From the NCBI GenBank assembly GCA_019775845.1, contig JADQAV010000043.1, positions 124,001-188,000 of the forward strand: a stretch of 64,000 nt of DNA. The letters run 5' to 3'. Source of the DNA: Myrmaecium sp. VS I D KN 1. Its lineage: Eukaryota; Ascomycota; Dothideomycetes; Valsariales; Valsariaceae. The translations under genes and the position numbers were made by a program. How positions within the stretch are numbered: position 1 is the stretch's first letter; each line of letters opens with the position of its first letter. Under the pieces are notes generated by a model. The model was given only the letters and a program-made list of their open reading frames with translations, was not told the origin of the DNA and did no database searches. Shown here piece by piece: positions 12,282 through 22,506 of this stretch.

Positions 12282-15200
12282 CTACGCCCCGCCCAAGCCA
12301 GCAGCAAAAGCCAAATACCACGTGCGACTGGCGCCGCCATCGAGGTAATCGTAGTCGAAGTCGGATTGAGCGAAGAAGTTGTAGCTGGTGACGGGGTCGG
12401 AGATGGCGAGGTTGGCGTAGAGGATGCCGCGCCAGCCGCCGGCGACGGCCGAGGCCGGGTCGGACGCGTCGTCGGCGAAGTACTGCGACCATTCCTCGGC
12501 GACGAAGGTCGCGGTGCGCGTCAGCGGGGAGGAGGGGTTGAGGGGGATCATGTGGATGCTGTGTGGTTGTTGGGGTTAGCGAGGTTCAGAATGGGTGGGG
12601 GATGGATGGATGGATGGACGACGTACCCCTCGATATACTCGGTATTAGTGCCAAAGTACGTGACGTGATCGCACTTGTTCTCGAACAGGATGCCCGTCAC
12701 CCGGTTCCCGATGAACTTGGACGGCTGGACGGTGTTGTCCTCGGCCATGAGGAAGTAGCTCTGCAGCGACCGCGCCTGGATCTTCAGCATCAGGTTGCCC
12801 CGGGCCTCCATGTTCGCGTCCCCGGACACCTTGCCCCACATCTTGATCGCGTACGAGGCGAAGGCGTCCTCCGACGAGGACTCCTCGTCCTTCCCGTCCG
12901 CGCTCTCAAACAGGCCCTTCGCCCACGAGTGGCCGTGGTACCAGTCGAACGAGCGGGAGAAGGGAAAGTAGGGGTCCTCGGTCGAGGGGTTGGCGAAGTC
13001 GCGCACGAGCATGTTCACCCAGGCCTTGTTGGTACCATCGGTGAGCCAGTCGGGATCGAGGTAGCCCAGGACGGCGGCGGTGTAGACGAAGTAACCGTAG
13101 TGGAAGTGGTGGTCGTTGTAGTAGGTGTTGCCAAAGTCGCTGCCGCTGTCGCCGGTCGTGTACGAGGCGGAGGACACGGCGCCCTTCCACACGGAGTCGT
13201 AGACCAACGGGTAGTTCTGCGTGTTGGAGATGAACGTGCTGAAGGCCGACTTCAACGTGGTGAGGGCGCTCTGGGCGAGGCTGGTGTCCCCGCCGAGGTC
13301 GTTGACGGTCACGATGGCCATGGCGAACTTGGCAAAGGCCTTGCCGGAGTAGTACATGCTGTCCAAGTCGGTCTGGGACACGATATCCTCAGCCAACTCG
13401 TACGCGGCAGCAGAGTTCACGGCGGCCTTGGCGGTGTCGCTCAGGGACGTGACCGCACCGGTGGTCGGGCTCCACGGACCGAAACCCATGTCGGTGGGCA
13501 AATCACTCTCCACCAGGGTCCAGCTATCCTTCAGCACAGCAGCAGCAACACCCTTGGTGGTGGTCTGAAGCTCGATGGCCGTCTGAGCGGCCGACGTGGT
13601 GGAGTCGAAGGACGCCTGGTGGTGAGGAAGCGCGAACATGAGCAGGGTCCGGTCCGTGTTGCCGGCCTTGGTCCAGCTGAGCTGGTAGGTGGCGGTGGTA
13701 CCGGCGACGGAGGCAGAGATGCTGGCGGAGGTGGCGTAGACACCGGCGGACTGGTCGTAGGTGGTCGCCGCGTCGGAGTCGTCGGTGGGGACCTTGGCCA
13801 CCTGCATGATGCCGCTGAACGTACCCGTGGAGGTGATGGCACCGTTGAGAAGGGTGAGGGTGGGAACGTTGTCACCGGTGAGGTAGATGAGCCAGGTGAT
13901 CCCGTTGTCGAGCACCACGGTGTACTTGAAGGTGTTCTCGGTCCCGTCGACGGTCGAGACCGGCGTGAGGGAGGTGAAACCAGTGTTGGACTGGAGTCCC
14001 GGGGTGGCACCGTTGTAGATGGCGGTGATGAAACCGGCACCCTGCACGAGCGGGAAGGTAATCAGCGGGTCACCACCGGAGGTCGACGCCAGGTTGACAT
14101 TCACGGAGAAACCGGTCAGGCTGTCGACGGTGAGAGTCGTGTCGGAACCGAGCTCGACCGCCGTCAAGATCAACTGCTCCGAGCCGACCGGGCTGACAAA
14201 GTAGCGCGCTGGGTCGCCAGAGTCATAGCTGAATCCCGAAGCATCCGTGTGCTGAATCGCCATGCCGTACGCGCCGGACACCGAGCCACCCTTGGCCCAC
14301 TGCACCACGTAGGGGTGAAGCCAAGCCGAGTTCTCTTGGGTGCCGAGAATGAAATTCTCGTAAAACTTGTTGGTTTGGTATGCGATGTCGTCGGAGCGCT
14401 TGGCGTTGGAGGAAGCAGAAACGATGGCAGACGGGGAGACAGGATGGTCGGCTCGGGAGGTGATCTGAGAGGGCGGAGCGTCGGTCGCGATGGCAACGAA
14501 GATGTTATCAGCGAGCGAGGAAGCGGAGACGACAGAGGTGGAGGACGAGGCGGCGGCGGCAGCGGAGCTGGTCACGGTGAGGAGGGTGCTCAGACTGGAC
14601 GTCGCGACGCCGGCGCTCGGGCTGGAAACCGTGGCAGGGCTGGAGCTCACAACCGCCGGGGTAGAGACAACAGCCGAGCTCAACGGAGTAGACACAGCCG
14701 AGCTGACAGGCACCGCAACGGAGCTGGAGACAAGAACCTCGACCGACGAGCTCGACACAACCAACGCGCTCGAGGCAACTGCAGCGCCAGACGTAGCGAC
14801 GATGCCGGGAGTGAATCCGGAGACGACGCCGGGAACGACAGCGGCAGAGGCCTCCACCGATGTCGACACACCGGAAGCAACCGCGCTCGAGCCGACGGCA
14901 ACAACCCTGCTGCTGCTCGCACCGGCAACAGCCGAAGTGACCGGAATCGCCGAGGAAGTGACAACGACGGTGGCGAAGCCAGACTGCGTCGGAGTCGGCA
15001 CCGAGACGGGCAACGACGAGGTGATGGTGATCGCCGACACGACCGCCGAGGAGGAAGACAAGCCAGCAGCAACGGTGGAACCACCCACGGCCGGAGTTGA
15101 AGTTGCCACAGCCGCGGTCGACCTCGGGGAGGTCAGACCGGCCAAGCTGCTCAGGGTCATCAACGTCGGGGCAACGGTTGCACTGGTCATGCCCGGCTGC

Positions 15201-16597
15201 ACGGTGGTCGTGTAGCTCACCTTCGTCGTGAACGTCTGGTACGTGGTGACATAGACCGTCTCACCGCCGGCGCCCATGGTGGCCGAGGTCAGGTACGTCG
15301 TGATGGTGACGTGCTGCGCCGTGGCCACCGCGTTGCCGGACACGGTGCCGATGGCGGTCATGATGTCCTCCGGGCAGTCGTTGACCTCCTCGATCCACCG
15401 GTAGTAGTTGTGGTACCGGTAGTAGTAGTAGAACTTGTACACCTCCTTGACCAGCTCAGCACCGGTGCTGCCGGCAGCAGAGACGGTGGTTGCAACCAGC
15501 TCGCTAGAGACGGCGACTGGGGCGGAGGAGACAGCCACGGACGTGACAGCGGCGGCAGTGGTGACGGGAGTTGCAGAGCTCACGGCAACAGCGACAGAGG
15601 TAACCGGAGAAGAAGAGCTGACCACGGAAACAGCAGCGCTGGTAACCGGCGCAACGGTAGACGTAGTCGGCTCGCTCACCTCGATCACGTCCGCGCTGCT
15701 GGCGACCGCGGCAAGGTCTTCATTGATGTCAAGAGTCAAATGAGGCGTGCTTTCCGCGGCCTTGAGCTCCGCGTCAACCGTGATGGAGAGGGAAGCAGAT
15801 GCTGTAACTGTGGACGAAGCCTCCGCGGTGGAAGTGCTCACTGCGGTAGAGGAAGCCTCCGCGGTAGAAGCAGAAGCCTCAGCCGAAGAGGAAGCCACTG
15901 CCGTAGAAGACACTGCCGCCGTAGAGGAAAAGTCCACAGTGGAAGAGGCTTCGGCGGTAGACGAAGCAAGAGCAGAGACCGTGAGATCCGAGATATCAGT
16001 CAGAGTCACATACGCCGTGCCACCGACCACGCCCGTCGCCGAAGAGGAAACCTCTGCCGTCGTAGAAAAGTCCACAGTGGAAGAGGTCTCCACAGCAGAC
16101 GAAGCGGAGGCCGAGACCGTAACGTCCGAGATATCAGTCAGAGTCACATAAGCCGTGCCGCCCACCTCACCCGACGCCGTCGCCGATTCCGTCGCAGAAA
16201 CCAGCTCCCCATCCACCGTCACCGTCACCACGTTAACCGCCGGGCACAGGCCGTCCTCCGTCGCCGACACCGCCGCCGCACCCTCCAGGTTGTGCGCGAT
16301 CGGCAGCGAGCTCGACGCGGAAGTAGAGGCCACGGTCCCCGTCTCAACTGAAGAAATCACCTTCGTCGACGCGGCCGCGGACCCATCCAGCGTGAACGTC
16401 GGCAGCGTGGTCGCGGATGCCGTGGCGGAGTCACCCGCGGAAAGGCTGAGGCCGCTGTAGGAAGCGCTCGAGGAGAGTGTGGACACGTCCGCTACGGAGG
16501 AGCTCCATATCGATACCGGGTCGTCTCGTTCGACGAGTGGTCGGCCGGATACCTGCGAGGCGAGTAGTATGGGTAGTAGATAACGGCGGGGCGCCAT
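12282..16597 (-). CDS. Secreted endo-1,3-beta-glucanase, glycoside hydrolase family 81, with long Ser/Thr stalk
   Basis: Cleaves 1,3-beta-glucan, probably in the cell's own wall (septum or conidial separation, as for the yeast Eng1 and Aspergillus EngA types). There are two exons, 16597-12627 and 12558-12282, with a 68-nt intron, giving 1,415 residues. A signal peptide (MAPRRYLLPILLASQVSG) is followed by about 700 residues of Ser/Thr/Ala/Val. This includes two tandem copies of a 46-residue unit (core TAYVTLTDISD) and, near residue 390, an unusual Tyr-rich patch (KFYYYYRYHNYYRW). A dibasic KR near residue 733 lies just before the GH81 domain, a likely Kex2 site. The catalytic domain starts at IAYQTNKFYENF and holds the hallmark DGKDEESSSED with the essential Glu cluster near residue 1230, then GIHMIPLNPSS across the splice. 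I chose the ATG at 16597 because it opens the signal peptide. Confidence 0.93.
15990..16169 (-). repeat. Tandem 138-bp in-frame repeat in the GH81 stalk
   Basis: The sequence gagatatcagtcagagtcac occurs at 15990 and again at 16128, exactly 138 bp (46 codons) apart and in frame. Both copies encode TAYVTLTDISD followed by similar Ser/Thr-rich filler with VDFS. This is a coding minisatellite in the low-complexity stalk. Confidence 0.8.
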
Positions 16598-19148
16598 GAT
16601 GTGAAGGGAGGGAGGGGAGAGTGTGTGAGAGTGTGCAAGGGGGATCACTTGCCAGTACAAACACTAGATAGAGAATTATACCCTCGCGGAGATATGCGAG
16701 GGAGACGGTATAGGAGAGAGTAGAGTAGGGTAGAGTAGGTAGAGTAATTAGAAATGGAGATAGTGAGGGACGAGAGGACGAGGCAAGGCTGGACTACACC
16801 AAGCCAGGCCACAGAGAGAAGATGGAGTGAGACTGGATAGAGAAAAAACCCTATCGCGGCAACGAGAGATATGAGTAAGTGGAGATAGCGAGTGAAAAAA
16901 AGACTGGCAGAGCGTAAAGCACTGTCAGAAGTCTTGTAACGAGAGGAAGACTTGAAGCTTGAGAAATGGAGGTCTATATTAAATATCCACGCCGTAAACA
17001 GCTCGGCCCATCCAAGGGAGATCTAGATGATGCTGTGAGCCTGGTGTTGCTGGGGGGACATTGACAATAGTGCAATGGGTTGCCCGCGACACCTGCTCGA
17101 AATAATGACTTGCCGTTGGAGTAGTCAGCTCATGACGAAATGGTTCTGCTTAGCCTTGAGCTCGCCCGAGGGGCATGGTGATGAAGCATGAGGATTCCCG
17201 GGGCAACAGAGTATTGGTTCGGAGGGCGAAAGGTTGGAGAAGGAGATCCGAGGGCAGAAAACGGTGTCCGTCGCTTGGCAATCGTCTGGTGGTGAGGGCC
17301 AGGCGTGTAGAGACAGTCCACGGCGAATAGAGTTGAATGAAACCCCACATGGGAAGCGTGCACAACTCTTGGCCTTGGACGAATGCAGAAACACAGTTTT
17401 GGCAGCAATGAAAACGAAATGAACGGTCGTGGAGCAAGCCTGTGAACAGGCTGAACATAAAAGCGTGCCCATCCCCGCGTCTAGGATACCTGCTCTGGGG
17501 GTTGATGATGAGAGTGAATCTACTCGATGAAGTCAGAAGTCACAGGGCAGGAGGGACAGTCTCCCGCTCGGTGTGCGGCCAAGCCCGACAGCCACATGGC
17601 CCGCGACGAATGACTCCGAGGACGGCTCCCTTTGATCGACAAGGCAGCGGCAGGGGAGGGATCGACAGCAGGGACGAAGCCCGGGATAGGAGCAGGGGGG
17701 CATGGCCGGCTGGGACACGCGTCGGGGTTCTGTGTTTGGTTTCCGGGGGAAACGTAAACAAGGGGGGTGTGGTTAGCTTGTTGCTGTCCCCCTTCAGCCA
17801 CGATCGGTCTTTTGCTGCCGGGGAGCCCTGTTCGTTTGTCTCCCGGCTCGGTCCGGGATGAAGGATCGACGATCATCAGCAGGGCAGCAAGCAGCAAGGA
17901 GCAAGGCCAGGCGATCTCTCCGGCTGTGTGTGCAGGGACTGCGAGCTGGCCTTGATGCTCTCTGCACATCACCGACTGCTTGGGTTCATGGCGATCGGCT
18001 GGCAGGGCAGTTGTCAGGGGAGGGAGGAAATCCTCCGAATGGCGCTTGGTGTGGGTGCCCGTCAGTGGGGATGGTCTGCAGTTAGAGCCAGATGGCCCAG
18101 ATAGGCGTGACTATAGGCAAGGCTGTACGCATGAAGCTGTTGTTGTGGTTGGCGCAATGGAGCTGGAGCATTGATGTCGTGAAATGAGGTTGATCAGGAG
18201 CCGCAACGACCTTTCCCCGTTCCGGCTAGGCCCGACGTTTATTTCCGCCGGCGGGATCAGCCTGAGGCTCAGCCAGGAACAGGCGGAGCTCGTATGCAGC
18301 AGCAACTTCCCAGCCTCAGGCCTTCTTTATTCTTCAGCTGTCCTGAGTCGTAACTGTGGGGGGGGGGGGGGGGGNNNNNNNNNNNNNNNNNNNNNNGACC
18401 TGGCACGTCCTGCCTGATGACGCGATTGACCTGCATAAGCTGTGCGTCCATGCACAATGTCTTGCATGATCATCAGGCTCGTCTGAAGCCCGTGCCTCAG
18501 GCACTGCACTTGCAAACCTCATCACAACCATTTCCACCTCACTCGCGCGCTCAACGTTGGGTGTATAAGAAAAGAACTATAACAAACCGATAATGTAGTC
18601 TGGGATCTCGTAGTTCTCCTATATCCAAGGGTTCAGGGCACACGGAACCAGCCCGCAGCCGTTGCCCGGTCCACCAACCACCGGCCGGCCGCGTAGCTCC
18701 AACCTTCTCCTTGTTGGAGGGCCCCTTTTCCCCGTGCCCGGCAACGAGGTCGATGTGGTCCGTCATCGGTTTGGCATTCGTGCTTCGTTTGCTGTGGGAG
18801 AGCTGGCAATGGATTGGCTCGGTATAGAGGAGGCCTGCTGCGGCGACCGCGTGGTCTACGGGTACGGCGGCCGGCTACCGCTCCGTGGTGAGGCTCTCGT
18901 TGTCGGCTACAGGAGGCACGGTTTATATTCCATCCCATAAAAGTGAGGAAACAGGTGAGATAGTCTAATGATCCAGGGGAACCAGTGATAGATATAGTCA
19001 TATAGATTCAAATATATTCCCCAAAGACAGATATGGTGGCCCACATCTCCACACCAGAAAAGCATTCACACGCCCTATCCCCTAAAAGACCCGAAACACC
19101 ATCGCTAACAGCAAAGATCCAAAAAAAACCACCACACTTACCAACCCA
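16598..19148. other. Intergenic region containing an assembly gap, no gene seen
   Basis: This is the promoter side of the GH81 gene (purine-rich GAGA/AGAGTAG repeats about 16600-16880) followed by mixed sequence without a convincing coding region. A run of 17 G followed by 22 N lies at 18358-18396. Short open frames across 17,100-18,900 have no family signature. Confidence 0.4.
18358..18396. other. Poly-G run followed by assembly gap (22 N)
   Basis: Seventeen consecutive G (18358-18374) run directly into 22 N (18375-18396). This is probably a scaffold join or a sequencing dropout at a G homopolymer; the true length of the interval is unknown. Confidence 0.95.
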
Positions 19149-21011
19149 TCACGCCCGATGCCTTACCCACCTCCTCAAGCCGCCTCTCCGAGCGAGCCCG
19201 CACCCCTCACTCTCCCCCGCCGACACATCGGCATCTAACCCCCACATGCTGCCCATGACGCCGCCCTTGACCGCCTCGAGGGGCGGATACCAGTGCTCCT
19301 GATTACCCTTGCCAACCTCATCGATGACCTCCGCCTTGACCGTCTTATCCTTCTCCTTCTCCTCCTTCTCCGGCGTGGGCGGCAGCACCTTGTCCTTCGC
19401 CACCGGGACCGGTTTGCGGGGGATCTTCTTCGTCGGCGTCGTCGGGGTCGGGGACGACACGGTCACGGTTGCAGATGCAGGTGCCGCAGCGACAGCCGAA
19501 CTCGTCATCTCCACCCCCTCGTCCACCTGGGCCAAGGTCTGGTCCTCAGCCTCAGCCTCATCCCGCTCCAGAACCGTGCTCAGCTGGCGCGGCTGATGCG
19601 CCACCAACGGCTGTCCGGGCATCAGCGCCGTCTTCGGGGGCGAAGGCAGCGGCCGCTGCGCCTGCTGCGGCGAGCCAGTACTGCTCTGAACTGGAGATGC
19701 AGCCTCGCGCTCCCGGCTGCGGCTGCGGGCTCGCTCCGCTGCTTCGGCCACCGCTTCCTTCTTGCTCTTGACCTGCAGGACCGGCGGGAGGGGGAGGTCT
19801 TTCGCGATCGGCTTCTTCGCGTCCTCGCTCGCAGGCGGGGCGTCGGTAGTAATGGGAAGAGTATTTGTCCGTCCAAACGCGCTCACGGGGACCGGAGGCG
19901 CGCCCTTGCTGGGTGAATGCTCCCGGCTGCTGCGATTGCTGCCGCTGCTGTCGCCTCGACTCCGACTCCGGCTGCTGCTCGGCGGCATGGGTCGTGCGCC
20001 GTGCATAACGTTGCTGCCCCGGGTCCGACCGCGCTCTTTCTCCTGCGCGGCGACGTCGCGGGCCGTGCGTTCTCGCCGGCCGCGGCCGAGAGATTCGAAG
20101 GGGGAGCGGGATAGGCAGGGGGAGTTGAGTTTGAGGTCGCTGGGTGTGAGGGAGGGTTGGAGGACGGCGCGGGCGCCGATGGTGGAGAGCTCGGGGAGGG
20201 AGGGAGAAGGTGAGGTTGGCTGGGATCGGGAGGTGGCATAGTAGCGTTGGGTTGCCGCTTCGAGGTGGGGGAAGCGGGATCGGGTAGGAGTCGAGGGCGT
20301 GGTGGGGGCGGAGTAGGAGGTGTAAGGACTGCGGGAGGTGGTGCGGGGAGGGACCCAGGGGGAGGAGCTGGTGGTAAAGGTGAGATCTGAGGGAAACGCC
20401 GGGTGAGGGAGGTGGTAAGGTGTGAGGGTTGGCGTGGAGGACTGGGAGGGTGTCTTGGTCGGTGTGACAGGTGTCCGGGTAGGAGAGGAGGAGCGGATGC
20501 TGCTCAGGCTGGGTTTGGTTGCGTAGTTAGGAGAGGGAGAGGGTTTCGTCGGAGAGCCGGCACGCATCTCTCGCGGAGTGGCTTCAAGCCGTGGAGGATT
20601 GCTCAGACTGTAAAGAGAGGATCGGGATCGTGAGCTGGTCGGGGTTTCCGGGAGTGGTTTCGAGGTGGGAGATGGTGAAGATGGGGTGTAGTATGCGACT
20701 CTGGTTCGGGTGGGTGTTGTTGGTGCCGCCATTGAGCGTGCGGATGGAGAGCCGTATCGAGGGAGGGGTGAAGTTGGTTTGGTCGCATAGTTCGGTGTCG
20801 GTCGGGAGGGTGATGCTCCGCGCAAAGTCATGTTGAATGGTGGTTGCTGCTGCTGTGGAATTATTGGCGGTGTCTTCCAGGGAGATTGTCTCGCGGCATG
20901 TTCGAGCAGTGGATGCGACGGCCATTTGGATGCCTCCGGTTGCCGCAAAGGAGGTGGCTGGTCAATACGGACGGTTCCTGACGTAGGGGTCCTCTCGCCG
21001 TCCGAAGCCAT
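19149..21011 (-). CDS. Hypothetical Ser/Pro-rich intrinsically disordered protein, 620 aa
   Basis: No family recognised. Nearly the whole product is low complexity and rich in Ser, Pro, Thr and Arg, with no signal peptide or membrane segment. The motif PNYATKP occurs twice (about residues 73 and 160). RSRSRG/RSREHSPSK patches resemble SR-type phosphorylation regions, and many TP/SP sites suggest proline-directed kinase targets. PxxP stretches such as LPLPPVL could bind SH3 domains. The last 60 residues are less repetitive (GNQEHWYPPLEAVKGGVMGS, MWGLDADVSAGESEG) and look like the conserved end of a fungal family. The start ATG at 21011 opens the only long frame. It could be a cytoskeletal or polarity scaffold, but nothing in the sequence proves that. 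Confidence 0.65.
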   Translation of the reverse strand: MASDGERTPTSGTVRIDQPPPLRQPEASKWPSHPLLEHAARQSPWKTPPIIPQQQQPPFNMTLRGASPSRPTPNYATKPTSPLPRYGSPSARSMAAPTTPTRTRVAYYTPSSPSPTSKPLPETPTSSRSRSSLYSLSNPPRLEATPREMRAGSPTKPSPSPNYATKPSLSSIRSSSPTRTPVTPTKTPSQSSTPTLTPYHLPHPAFPSDLTFTTSSSPWVPPRTTSRSPYTSYSAPTTPSTPTRSRFPHLEAATQRYYATSRSQPTSPSPSLPELSTIGARAVLQPSLTPSDLKLNSPCLSRSPFESLGRGRRERTARDVAAQEKERGRTRGSNVMHGARPMPPSSSRSRSRGDSSGSNRSSREHSPSKGAPPVPVSAFGRTNTLPITTDAPPASEDAKKPIAKDLPLPPVLQVKSKKEAVAEAAERARSRSREREAASPVQSSTGSPQQAQRPLPSPPKTALMPGQPLVAHQPRQLSTVLERDEAEAEDQTLAQVDEGVEMTSSAVAAAPASATVTVSSPTPTTPTKKIPRKPVPVAKDKVLPPTPEKEEKEKDKTVKAEVIDEVGKGNQEHWYPPLEAVKGGVMGSMWGLDADVSAGESEGCGLARRGGLRRWVRHRA

Positions 21012-22506
21012 CTTTTGACATCTAGGCCGGTAGCGAGAGCGGCCGCCTGAATGGTTGTCCTGTCTTAAGGTTAACTTTCGCCCGGCACCGCCCCGTGTGG
21101 CGCACCAGCCATCCGGTTAACTAGGTAGGCTTACGCTCGTTGTATGCCCGTCCATAATGCCGGAAGGGGAAGTCTTGATGCTTTGTTATAGGTGAATCAT
21201 GTATAGGCACGGGCTGCTCTGCAGATGTGTGAGATTCTTGGAAGTGATGGCGCAAGAACGAAGATCCGGAAAGTGACATGTGAAAAGCATGCAGGACGGG
21301 AGTACCTGCATAGCCGGACCTAGCAGGATGCACGAAATCACACGAACAGTAGAAAATTCGAACAGGCTGTAAAGCGGTGGTTGGGAGAGCAGATGGAGCG
21401 TCCTGCCACTCGAATATGAGGTGTGAATGCGGTACGGCCTAGCGGACGGTTCGAATACCGGGGCAACAGAGGGGCCACCGATCGACCCACACATTCGTCG
21501 TCGAATCCACGACGCATTCCAGTCTTGGTCTGCATGAGTTCATGCTTGCAAGGTCCATCTTATTGCGAGGAATGTGGTCGGCGTTCACTTCACAGTCCTT
21601 TGTCCCGGTGTGCTCCATGTGCCACAGGGTTTGAGCCGCAATGGCACCGTAAACGCCGTCGGACACACATCTCTGGCCATGGCGTCTCCCATCCAAGCGC
21701 GTCAGGCGTAGGGCGTAGCGCGTTCGGCAGTATTCGCGTGCTGGTGGTGGAGGTGGTGATGGTGGTGGTCGAGGCCGAGGATAGAGTTGGCCCTAGACCC
21801 CTGCCCTGATCCTCAGGCACCAAACCGCGCACAGACTCCTTCATGTAACTCTATTCCAACCCATTTCTCTTCGTGGCGACTAACACCACACTATCCACTT
21901 CCGCCAGTATAGTGAATCGATTCACTGCTCGCTCCCCAGGTAACGACTCCTGTCTGTCATCATTGTGCAGGAGTGATGTGGTAATGTCCAGTTTCTTTTT
22001 TCTTCTTGTCCACGCTCATGCTGCAATTGCAGTCAGGTTATACAGGTCTCATGTGTGCTTCAGTATTGCCTACACTTTGTTCTGGATCACCCAGCCTCCA
22101 ATTCACCTCGATGGCCCCATCCTCAGGCTTACTGCCGGTCCAGGCTATGCTTCCAATGCTCTTAGCCTCGCCTCGTGCGCGATACCAGCTGTCAGGGTGT
22201 GAACGGTGCCCGAAAGGGGAATCTCTGTCACGAAATGGAGGCTGGATCTTCTATTCAGACCTCTTCAGGCAAACCTGAGTACTCTACTTCAGAGGCTGGA
22301 CGCGCTTGTTCCTGGCACTAGTCGACGTTGTCAAGTTCGGAAGCCTCCGGCAAGATTTCAGCCTGCCCTACGGTAGCCTCCCAGCCTTCTAGGCCTTGCA
22401 ACTTCGACTCTATATATTCAAATGTATGTAGACTGTATGTATATTCTGTCCAGTTGCAGCTCCAGTCTCTCCGCGAAGTCATCGAAGCAGGATGCCTTCT
22501 TCCACC
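21012..22506. other. Intergenic region between divergent genes
   Basis: This is a shared upstream region of the disordered-protein gene (reading left) and the AA11 LPMO gene (reading right). Apart from the TATA box at 22411 I see no gene, RNA or repeat. Confidence 0.4.
22411..22418 (+). promoter_or_regulatory. TATA box of the AA11 LPMO gene
   Basis: TATATATT lies 96 bp upstream of the chosen ATG at 22507, at a normal distance for a fungal core promoter. Confidence 0.5.

Noticed and set aside
12563-15100. An 845-codon open frame on the + strand inside the GH81 gene
   Set aside because: It is antisense to a clearly coding, G/C-third-position gene; its protein is a charged Arg/Gly/Val repeat with no domain, an effect of codon bias on the opposite strand.
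21440-21470. A GGTTCGAATAC stretch resembling a tRNA B box
   Set aside because: The flanks do not form a T-arm stem and no A box or acceptor stem fits at the right distance. No tRNA was found by eye anywhere in the window.
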